64,000 bases of DNA from JAGLTA01 sp023142625 (GTDB taxonomy: Bacteria > Patescibacteriota > Patescibacteriia > JAACEG01): positions 1 to 64,000 of the forward strand of contig DAOWHA010000038.1 in the NCBI GenBank assembly GCA_030641665.1, read 5' to 3'. The notes beneath the pieces are model-generated. The model worked only from the letters and a program-made list of their open reading frames with translations. It did not search any database and had not been told where the DNA came from. The position numbers and the translations under genes are program-made. Of this stretch, positions 49,538 through 57,072 are shown piece by piece. How positions within the stretch are numbered: the stretch's first letter is position 1; each line of letters begins with the position of its first letter.

Positions 49538-49575
49538 GGTTGAGGCGAATCGCAAAAAAACGATTTGCCTCAACC
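49538..49575 (+). terminator. Hairpin closing the small-gene series
   Basis: GGTTGAGGCGAATCG, A-rich loop, CGATTTGCCTCAACC: 15 pairs with one G-U. No T tract after it. Confidence 0.55.
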
Positions 49576-49637
49576 AACAACTTATTTTATAAATTCAGCG
49601 ATAGATATTGATATTTTTAACATTTTAATACAAATAT

Positions 49638-50141
49638 ATGGAGACACAAAACAGAGAAAACCGAGCAGAGCCATGGCGGCCGTCCAGCGTGGTTGAAAAA
49701 GCCGCCGCGGAGCAGAACAATAAGAAACCCAAAAGAACAACTTTAAAAAGAATAATTTGGGCGATTATCGGCGTTTTAATTTTTATAATAATCGTTCAGG
49801 TTGCCATAGCGGATAAATACAGCGCGCAGGTTTTAGTCATAGAAGGCGAGAAAAAAGTCGGGGTCAATCCTACGGACGAGCGGCTGGATTTCGGAGATTT
49901 GTCAGCAGATACATCTGCTACTCGGTATGTCACCTTGAACGCCGGCGGGATTGACACTTTTATATTTGTTTTAAAGTTCGGATCAATCGCGGAATTAGTC
50001 AAACTAAGCGAGAATAATTTTACAATGAAAAAAGGAGATGAAAAGAAATTGGAATTCAGTTTGTATATGCCTGTGTCAGCGCCGATCGGAGAAAAGTACA
50101 CTGGCTTCGTCTGGATTTTTAAACTGCCGAAAGCATGGTAA
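49638..50141 (+). CDS. Membrane-anchored beta-domain protein of the SipW locus
   Basis: 167 residues. Cytoplasmic N-terminus of about 37 residues, one transmembrane helix (IIWAIIGVLIFIIIVQVAIA), then an extracytoplasmic domain of about 105 residues (RLDFGDLSADTSATRYVTLNAGGID...KKLEFSLYMPVSAPIGEKYTGFVWIFK), which reads like an immunoglobulin or chaperone-type beta sandwich. Its 3' end overlaps the SipW start by 7 bp, implying translational coupling and joint function. It may hold or present the substrate. Confidence 0.65.
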   Translation: METQNRENRAEPWRPSSVVEKAAAEQNNKKPKRTTLKRIIWAIIGVLIFIIIVQVAIADKYSAQVLVIEGEKKVGVNPTDERLDFGDLSADTSATRYVTLNAGGIDTFIFVLKFGSIAELVKLSENNFTMKKGDEKKLEFSLYMPVSAPIGEKYTGFVWIFKLPKAW

Positions 50142-50563
50142 AAAATAATAAAATAATTAAAATAATTTTAGAATGGACAGCTTATATTTTAGTCTTTACT
50201 CTGATTGTCTGGGGAACTCCAGCAGCGCTGAAAAAAATATTAGACAGCGAATATCCGATCGCTTCCATAACATCAAGCTCAATGTGGCCGCAGCTGAAAA
50301 AAGGAGACCTGATTTTAATCAAAGGCGTTAGCGGCAAAAATGAGATTGCAGTAGGAGATATCGTAGTCTACGCGAACGAAAAAGGATTTACCATTCACCG
50401 AGTAATTGAATTGAAAGAAGATACTTTTATCACTAAAGGCGACGCTAATAATATAAAAGACAAGCCGATTAAATATGACAAATTGATCGGAAAAACGCTG
50501 AATTTTAGAAACAAGCCGATTAGAATTCCGTTTTTAGGAAAATTATCGCAAATAAATATATGA
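50135..50563 (+). CDS. sipW: SipW-type signal peptidase I
   Basis: 142 residues. Catalytic Ser in SITSSSMWPQLKKGDLILIKG; His in GFTIHRVIE (SipW/ER-type, where His replaces Lys of the bacterial Lep); TKGDANNIKDKP and FLGKL blocks. One N-terminal membrane helix. It removes the signal from TasA/camelysin-like proteins, whose candidates flank it (47998, 50560 and perhaps 52947). The ATGA at its end is the start of the 787-aa gene. Confidence 0.88.
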   Translation: MVKNNKIIKIILEWTAYILVFTLIVWGTPAALKKILDSEYPIASITSSSMWPQLKKGDLILIKGVSGKNEIAVGDIVVYANEKGFTIHRVIELKEDTFITKGDANNIKDKPIKYDKLIGKTLNFRNKPIRIPFLGKLSQINI

Positions 50564-52923
50564 TTAATATAAATTTTATACCTATGTATAAAATACAAAA
50601 GCGAAAAAACAGAATAATTTTTTTCAAAAAGAATCTAACGAGGATGGTTTGCGTCGTTCTTTTGGCAATGGTTTTTGTTGTTTCGCAAGCGCAGCTATTT
50701 AACGCTTTTGAAGCGCATATAATAAATGTTACGGCTAAAATCGTTAATGATGTTCCAAATATTGATCCGCCGAGCGGGGAGTTTTGCAACGACGGCAGCT
50801 TAGTTGTAACTTTAAGCGCCACTTTAACCGGAACAACTACGACTATTTATTATACTACTGACGGCAGCGATCCGGATTGCCATGCTCCGAACGGCTCATT
50901 ATATGCAGATCCGTTTCCTTTAACATACAGCGCGACTGTCAAAGCGAGAACCTGCCATGAAAGAGACGGGGAATTGCTGCAAAGCGCGATTATGAGCGAA
51001 ACTTACGATGTTTCAGCCGTGTATTGCGATTCATATTGCGGCGACGGCATAGTTGACCCGGGCGAACAATGCGACGACGGAAATTTGATTGACGGCGATG
51101 GTTGCAATTCTGATTGTTCAATAGAAGAATGCGGGCCTTGCGACGGCAAGATAACAAGTTTAACTATGCAATATAACGGAACTTCAACTGCAGTAATTAA
51201 AGTTGTTCAGAAAAGCGACGGAGTTATAGTATTTAATGATGCAGTAAATTCTGGCGAACAATTCAGTTTTGTCGGGACATGGGGAGTTCATCCTACATTA
51301 GGAACAGAAATTACTATTTATATTGATGATGTAGAGAATGTTCAAATCCATACCAGCTGTTCCGCGCCTGTCGGGCCTGGCATGATTTTCGGTGATTTTT
51401 TGATTATTGCCGGCGAAAGCAGAAATGGCGGTCCTTTATGCCCAGGCGTAGTTCTTAATGAGTTTTTGCCTGATCCTATCGGCGATGACGCGGCTGCTAT
51501 GCCTAACGGCGAATGGGTTGAATTGTATAATTTGTCCGCTATTTATTCAGTTAATTTAGCAGGTTATTATTTAACTGACGCCGGAGGCAACAGGATTGAT
51601 GTTGAGGCCTGTCGCACCAATACAGGCGGTGTTATGATAAGGCCAAATGATTTCTTGGTAGTTTATCGTAAAGGAGGAGACAGCTGCACCTCGCATAATT
51701 TTTCTTTAAATAATGACAATGACACGATTAATTTCTTTGATTATAATGATAATTTAACAGATAGCCACAGTTATAGCGGCAGCCATTATGATTCATTAAC
51801 GCCAACGCCGGGCAATCCTAATTACGATGATTCAGTTGTCGGCAGCGGTAGTGGCGCGGTGCCAGAAAATAAATCTTACGCCCGCATCCCAGACGGTATA
51901 GGCGAATGGGTTGATCCAGTTCCTACTCCCGGCGCGCCAAATATATTAGAAGAATACGAGGAAGAAGAACAAGATTTTTCAGCAGGATCAAGTTCGGCTT
52001 CAACAGGCGCTTCAGAATCAGGGACATCTCATAGATCGGCCGCGGCAGGATCGCCTGCGGAAGACTATAGCGAAACAGGAGAAAGCAATCCAGCGGATGA
52101 CGCAGACGGTCAGACAGCTGATAATTCAGGACAAACCAACGGGGACGAAGCAGAAGAAGACGAAACCGATGAAGATCAAGGCGGCGGCGCTGATAAAGAC
52201 GGCGAAGAAGATGGAAATGACAGCGATGGTGATACTGGCGATGATAGCGGTGACACAGTTGAAGATGACGGGCAAACCGACGATGCTGGCGATTCGGACG
52301 AAACAGGCGATACCGACGATGAGCAAAATGAAGACGATCAAGACGATAATCAAGATCAAGACGGCGGAACACAAGGCGAGACAGCAGATGACGGCGCGGA
52401 TACTGCCAGCGGTCAAGACGGCGGAACAGAAGGCGGCGCAATAGATGACGACGGCGGAGAAAACTCTGGCGATGACGATGCTGACGGCGGCGATGACGAT
52501 GCTGACGGTGGCGATGACGCAGTTGAAGATGATGGGCAAACCGATGATGCTGGCGATTCGGACGAAACAGGCGATACCGACGGTGAGCAAGATGAAGACG
52601 ATCAAGGCAGCGGAGCAGATGATGCTGGTGATTCTGGAGACTCGGCTATTGCCAGCGGGCAAGATAATGGCGCAGATACTGGCGCTGGCGGCGATCAAAA
52701 TGATCAAGGCAGTGGAACAGATGACTCAGGAGATAGTAATTCAACTGATAGTGATGACTCGGGCGATATGGGCGGAGACGCTGGCAGCGGCGCAGATAAT
52801 CCAGACACAGCAGGCGATGCCGGCGGCGGGCAAGATACTGGCGGTGATAGTTCCGCGGCTGATGTTAGTAATCCGGCTGATACAGGCGGAGGCGATGATA
52901 CTGGCGGTCAGCCAAACGATTAA
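50560..52923 (+). CDS. 787-aa secreted protein with chitobiase-like, LTD and Asp-rich regions
   Basis: The start ATG overlaps the SipW stop; ATG 50584 is an alternative. Hydrophobic signal (VCVVLLAMVFVVSQAQ) then FEAHIINVTAKI, shared with 47998. Residues 65-150 fit the chitobiase C-terminal type beta domain (IYYTTDGSDPDC); DUF4215 at about 157-195 (CGDGIVDPGEQCDDGN); lamin-tail domain from about 296 (VVLNEFLPDPIGDDA, GEWVELYN) to 465. The last 310 residues are almost only D, G, E, S, T, A, Q with repeats such as DDGQTDDAGDSDETGDT, which appears twice. No sorting signal or terminal helix. The acidic tail may bind calcium or give a hydrated coat. Probably cut by SipW. Confidence 0.82.
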   Translation: MININFIPMYKIQKRKNRIIFFKKNLTRMVCVVLLAMVFVVSQAQLFNAFEAHIINVTAKIVNDVPNIDPPSGEFCNDGSLVVTLSATLTGTTTTIYYTTDGSDPDCHAPNGSLYADPFPLTYSATVKARTCHERDGELLQSAIMSETYDVSAVYCDSYCGDGIVDPGEQCDDGNLIDGDGCNSDCSIEECGPCDGKITSLTMQYNGTSTAVIKVVQKSDGVIVFNDAVNSGEQFSFVGTWGVHPTLGTEITIYIDDVENVQIHTSCSAPVGPGMIFGDFLIIAGESRNGGPLCPGVVLNEFLPDPIGDDAAAMPNGEWVELYNLSAIYSVNLAGYYLTDAGGNRIDVEACRTNTGGVMIRPNDFLVVYRKGGDSCTSHNFSLNNDNDTINFFDYNDNLTDSHSYSGSHYDSLTPTPGNPNYDDSVVGSGSGAVPENKSYARIPDGIGEWVDPVPTPGAPNILEEYEEEEQDFSAGSSSASTGASESGTSHRSAAAGSPAEDYSETGESNPADDADGQTADNSGQTNGDEAEEDETDEDQGGGADKDGEEDGNDSDGDTGDDSGDTVEDDGQTDDAGDSDETGDTDDEQNEDDQDDNQDQDGGTQGETADDGADTASGQDGGTEGGAIDDDGGENSGDDDADGGDDDADGGDDAVEDDGQTDDAGDSDETGDTDGEQDEDDQGSGADDAGDSGDSAIASGQDNGADTGAGGDQNDQGSGTDDSGDSNSTDSDDSGDMGGDAGSGADNPDTAGDAGGGQDTGGDSSAADVSNPADTGGGDDTGGQPND

Positions 52924-52946
52924 ACAATTATTGAATAAATATATTT

Positions 52947-55601
52947 ATGAATTTACATAAAAACAAAAATCAGATAAATTTTATAAAGCCGAAGAGGAAA
53001 TTTTGTCGTGAGTGGACAAAATATGTTCGTATTTTTGTTTTTGCGTTTTTTATATTAGCAACCGTTATTTCATTGCAAGGCATTATGGTTAATGTTTTGG
53101 CAAATATTGAAAATTTGAGATTCACAATTAGCCATCTTGATTTTGGCTTGCGCTTTCCAGGCGAAGAAACTGATAAATATTTTACTGTTGAATTTGTAGA
53201 TTCAGGAAATCCTGATAATTATTCTATCTCCACTCATCCAAAGCCGCTGCTTGAAGAAGATAAAGAACATTGCCGCAATAACCCGGCAGATTATGAAAAA
53301 TGCTACCGCGATTTATGCGATCATCTTACGATTTCAAGCATGGATTCTGATACTCCATTAGATATTTTAACAGACGCATGGGTAGGCGAAGACGACAGAA
53401 TAGATACTTGGCAGGTGCATTTAAGAACGCCAGCTATAGCAGGCATGGTCGCGCAGGAGCATGGCTATGGCGTAGTTGATTCTTCCGGCGACTTTGGCTG
53501 CGATATTGCCATTGAGATTGAGGGTGATGATTATTCTTCAATTTCTGGCTGTAAATATAATGATGTTAATAATAACGGCATAATTGATCAAGACGAGGAC
53601 ACAATAAATGGCTGGGAGATACAGTTGATAGGATGCCCATACCTGCCTTCAGGAGAGCTTTTGCCAATTAGCTATTTAGACAGTTTAGGTTCAGGCGATC
53701 CAGGCGCTTGCTCATTAATAGCCACAACAACTACCAGCAACGGCTGCTATGAGTTTGCCGGTTTAGATTCAGGTAATTACGGAGTAGCTGAAGTTCAGCG
53801 GGAAAATTGGTTACAGACCTTGCCTGCTGGCCAAACTTTCTACTACTTTAACCTTCCAGCAGGAGAAGCGACCACTACTATTGATTTTGCCAACCATTAT
53901 ACAGAAGAAACAGGATCAATTTGCGGCATTAAATTTTATGATTATAATTTAGACGGCGAAATGAATGGCGAAGATTACGGGCTTTATAGCTGGACAATTA
54001 ATCTGTTTGAAAAACAGGAGACAGAACAATTAGTTGACATAGTAACGGTTTATGCCATAGATGGCGCTGCCACAACCTCTAATATTGTTTTAAATAACGG
54101 CGATAATTATCGCATTGAAGCAAGCGGCGCTTATTTTGCCGGAGGCGAGAACCCTGAGGATATTGAGGCTGACGCTAAATATTCGCAGGATGATTATCAA
54201 GCCAGCAGCAGTTTGCCTTGGACTGATTCAGTAAGAGGTTATGAAAGCGAAGGCACGATTTTATTGAATTTATTAGTAGACGGGGCAGAAGTTGATTGGG
54301 GCGATTATTCAGCAGATCATATTTATTCTATCAATATGGCAGGTTCCAGCAGCACAGTTGAATTTTTAATTTATGACATATATTATCCAAATAATACAGG
54401 AAGTTTAACAGTTAAAATTTATAAGATAGTTGAGCAGACTGTTTTAGTTGATCATAGAATAACAGATTCAGATCCGGCAGGACATTATTGCTTTACAGAT
54501 ATAGAAGCGGGAAATTATATATTGGGAGAAGTTTTAGAAGATGATGAAGGCTGGACGGCAACAGCGCCAATTAATCCGCCGTATTATGAATTTACTATAA
54601 ATCAAGGAGATCAGCTTATCTATAATTTTGGCAATTATAAGCCGGGACAAGGCGGACCTGATACTTATTGCGGCGACGGCATTAAACAAAGCCCGAATGA
54701 CGCTTTGCTTGGCGGTCCTAATAATGACGGTTATGAAGCATGCGATGGCAGCGATGGCGTGCCAAGCGGAAAATCCTGCACTATTGATTGTAAATTAAGC
54801 GGCGGCGGAGGCGGTGGCGGTGGCGGAGGCGAGACTTATCTGACAGTGCATGACGAGCAAGTATCATGCATATCAGAAACTTCTGTTCTTGTTAGTTGGC
54901 GGACCAATAAATACGCGACAAGCCGCGTGGTTTATGACACAAAATCGCATCCATCAACTGGCTTGCCGCCAAATTACGGTTACGCAAGCTCCACTGCCGA
55001 AAGCGCTGATAAAGTGACAATTCATTCAATGACTATTGAGAATTTAGGCGGAAATATTCTTTATTACTTTAAACCGATTTCCAGCGCTTCTCCTGAAGTT
55101 CTTGGTAAGGAATTATCATTTAATATGGCAGACTGCTGCGGTCCGATTGTCTTGGGCGAAGAAGGCGCGCCCGAGTTGACAATTAGCAAGACAGTTAATA
55201 AGGATTTTGCGAATTCTGGCGACACCGTTATCTATAAAGTGAATATAGCAAATATCGGCAATATGGCGGCTTATAATACAGTGCTAACCGATACTTTGCC
55301 GGCAGAATTTGCCTTTATTGACGGAGGCGGAACTTTAAAGACATGGCAGCTTGGAGATATTGAGCCGGGACAGGAAAAAATTACGGAATATGAAGTTTCT
55401 ATCAGCGCGACTGCGGCAACTGGAATATACGCTAATATAGCGCAAGCCAGCGCAGACAACCACGAACCTATCAGCGCTTCTGTTGATGTGAGTATTGAAT
55501 TGGCGGCAACCGGTTTTAGTGTAAAAGAACTTATGATTTTGATTTTAGCGCTTGTAGCGCTGTCTGCCTCCGCGATAATATTAAGGAGAAAGTATTTGTG
55601 A
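52947..55601 (+). CDS. Sortase-substrate surface protein with SdrD-like and DUF11 domains
   Basis: 884 residues. Signal anchor at about 25-50; TasA-like N-domain (ISHLDFGLRFPGEETDKYFTVEF) to 195; SdrD-like domains at about 198-310 and 325-565 (GCKYNDVNNNGIIDQDED; GIKFYDYNLDGEMNGED); DUF4215-like patch; poly-Gly linker; fibronectin-like domain (VSWRTNKYATSRVVYDTKS) as in the 34272 protein; DUF11 domain at about 745-845 (ISKTVNKDFANSGDTVIYKV). It ends LAATGF, a hydrophobic helix and RRKYL, an LPxTG-type cell-surface sorting signal. The sortase gene follows 6 bp later. Confidence 0.88.
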   Translation: MNLHKNKNQINFIKPKRKFCREWTKYVRIFVFAFFILATVISLQGIMVNVLANIENLRFTISHLDFGLRFPGEETDKYFTVEFVDSGNPDNYSISTHPKPLLEEDKEHCRNNPADYEKCYRDLCDHLTISSMDSDTPLDILTDAWVGEDDRIDTWQVHLRTPAIAGMVAQEHGYGVVDSSGDFGCDIAIEIEGDDYSSISGCKYNDVNNNGIIDQDEDTINGWEIQLIGCPYLPSGELLPISYLDSLGSGDPGACSLIATTTTSNGCYEFAGLDSGNYGVAEVQRENWLQTLPAGQTFYYFNLPAGEATTTIDFANHYTEETGSICGIKFYDYNLDGEMNGEDYGLYSWTINLFEKQETEQLVDIVTVYAIDGAATTSNIVLNNGDNYRIEASGAYFAGGENPEDIEADAKYSQDDYQASSSLPWTDSVRGYESEGTILLNLLVDGAEVDWGDYSADHIYSINMAGSSSTVEFLIYDIYYPNNTGSLTVKIYKIVEQTVLVDHRITDSDPAGHYCFTDIEAGNYILGEVLEDDEGWTATAPINPPYYEFTINQGDQLIYNFGNYKPGQGGPDTYCGDGIKQSPNDALLGGPNNDGYEACDGSDGVPSGKSCTIDCKLSGGGGGGGGGGETYLTVHDEQVSCISETSVLVSWRTNKYATSRVVYDTKSHPSTGLPPNYGYASSTAESADKVTIHSMTIENLGGNILYYFKPISSASPEVLGKELSFNMADCCGPIVLGEEGAPELTISKTVNKDFANSGDTVIYKVNIANIGNMAAYNTVLTDTLPAEFAFIDGGGTLKTWQLGDIEPGQEKITEYEVSISATAATGIYANIAQASADNHEPISASVDVSIELAATGFSVKELMILILALVALSASAIILRRKYL

Positions 55602-55607
55602 TAATCT

Positions 55608-56324
55608 ATGTTTCAAATAAATAAAAAAAGGTTAATAAAAACTCTAGTTTTTACGCTAGAGTTTTTAATTATCGGCATTATAGTTTATTTAATAGCTTTG
55701 CCGTTTTATCCAGCAGTAAAATATAGGTTATCGCAACAAGGCGAACCTTCGAGCATTGACTGGCAGGATTTTGAAACCGTAAAGCAAAAAACAGGCGAAA
55801 TTATAAAAAGCGAACCTTTTGTTTTAGAAAATGGACAAAATAATCAAGAAAAACAAGTTGAAAAAGAAGTTGATTTGCCGCAGGTCCAGCCAGCCGTCGC
55901 TTATCCTGCATCACAGGCAGAATATAATAACCGCGTAATTATCGCTAAAATCGGCGTAAATGCGCCGATTATTGATTCGTCTAATGAAGATTGGGCGCTG
56001 TCGCATGGCGCTTGGCGGATACCGGGAAGTTCCTCGCCTGACAAAGCAGGCAATACCGTGATTACCGGGCACCGCTTTAAATATTTGCCTCCGAGCAATC
56101 TGACTTTTTATCTGTTTCATAAGCTTGAGATAGGGGATATTATCTTGGCGGTTTGGGAGCAAAAAAAATATTATTATAAGATAAATGAGATAAAAATAGT
56201 TAGTCCGCGCGACTTGTCAATTTTAGAGAAAACAGAAAAGCCGACCTTAACTCTGTTCACTTGCGATCCGATTTATTCGCAAAAAAATCGGCTAGTGATA
56301 ATAGCGGAACTGATTGAGGATTGA
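55608..56324 (+). CDS. Sortase (transpeptidase)
   Basis: 238 residues. One N-terminal membrane helix (LEFLIIGIIVYLIALPFY), a Gln/Glu-rich linker, and the catalytic barrel: His in VITGHRFKY (about 153), Cys in TLFTCDPI (about 217), Arg in KNRLVIIAE (about 228). It cuts sorting signals and links proteins to the envelope; its obvious substrate is the LAATG protein just upstream. 57 bp of its 3' end recur at 60562-60618. Confidence 0.92.
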   Translation: MFQINKKRLIKTLVFTLEFLIIGIIVYLIALPFYPAVKYRLSQQGEPSSIDWQDFETVKQKTGEIIKSEPFVLENGQNNQEKQVEKEVDLPQVQPAVAYPASQAEYNNRVIIAKIGVNAPIIDSSNEDWALSHGAWRIPGSSSPDKAGNTVITGHRFKYLPPSNLTFYLFHKLEIGDIILAVWEQKKYYYKINEIKIVSPRDLSILEKTEKPTLTLFTCDPIYSQKNRLVIIAELIED

Positions 56325-56634
56325 TTTTAGCCTGCAAAAGACGAGATATATAGGCAACGGTCCATAATTTGCTTAAAATTAAAAAATTAGGCAGAATAGA
56401 GCGTTAAATTTTAACTATGCATCAAAAGGAAAAATTGGAAACCAAGATAATAATTTCTAAAATTTTGATAAAATTTAGCGAAGTGTTACCTATGTACTTA
56501 TTTTGTATATCCTATTGACAATTTAATCTAATAATATACACTAAAAAAATGGGGGGATTAGATTGGTTCTTTGACAATTTCATTCCCAAAAGAAAGCTAA
56601 TAAATAACGAAAAAGCGGAAAAGGAGAAATAATA
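56325..56634. other. Intergenic region with promoter
   Basis: AT-rich sequence without ORFs. It includes a short ATAGAGCGTTAAATTT stretch and, at its right end, the promoter and ribosome site (AAAGGAGAA) of the following gene. Confidence 0.5.
56515..56542 (+). promoter_or_regulatory. Promoter of the 56.6-60.1 kb unit
   Basis: TTGACA (56515-56520), 16 bp, TACACT. The perfect -35 makes it likely. A transcript leader of about 90 nt contains TGGGGGGATTAG. Confidence 0.6.
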
Positions 56635-56880
56635 ATGTTAAATAAAAAAATTATGCCTTTTGAACAACCAAAAATAGACACAGGCGGTCCTAAAACGCCT
56701 GAAAAATCTACGCCTGAAAAACCTAAAAAAACAGGAAAGGTACTCGAATTCTTTAATAAATTAGGGAAAGGTTTTGATGAAGTAGGAGATAATATGGAAG
56801 TAATAAAGAAAGAAGAAGAAAAAGTTGCTAAAAAAGAATTGAAAAAGTATGAAAAGAGATTAAGAGAAATAAAAGGTTAA
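56635..56880 (+). CDS. Small charged protein
   Basis: 81 residues from ATG 56635 behind AAAGGAG. Pro/Lys/Thr-rich N-terminus (GGPKTPEKSTPEKPKKTGK) then an amphipathic helix and coiled coil (VLEFFNKLGKGFDEVGDNM, Lys/Glu-rich end). Soluble, no family recognised. A terminator follows, so it is its own unit. Confidence 0.65.
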   Translation: MLNKKIMPFEQPKIDTGGPKTPEKSTPEKPKKTGKVLEFFNKLGKGFDEVGDNMEVIKKEEEKVAKKELKKYEKRLREIKG

Positions 56881-56911
56881 AAGCGGCATGCCTCTTCAAA
56901 GAAATTTATTA

Positions 56912-56956
56912 AAACTTTGGTAATTCTTTTTTAAAGAAATGCCAAAGTTTATTTTT
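56912..56956 (+). terminator. Terminator after the small charged protein
   Basis: AAACTTTGG with CCAAAGTTT, and an inner ATTCTTT/AAAGAAAT helix, followed by ATTTTT. Confidence 0.82.
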
Positions 56957-57072
56957 ATCTGTAAATTACAGCACTAAAGAAAGGAAAGGAGGTGATGAGA
57001 GATTAGTTTTCCTTGACAATCATTTTTTTCATTTTTCTTACATTAAAAAGAAAACCGAAAAGGAGAGATCTC

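Noticed and set aside
46911..49575. Integron-type attC sites between the small genes
   Set aside because: The hairpins lack the RYYYAAC/GTTRRRY core pairs and no integrase is present; the ribosome sites inside the spacers point to regulatory or terminator use.
51923..52707. Open frames on both strands inside the Asp-rich tail
   Set aside because: They come from the repetitive GATGAC-type codons of the real gene; their products are Arg/Leu or Ile/Val repeats.
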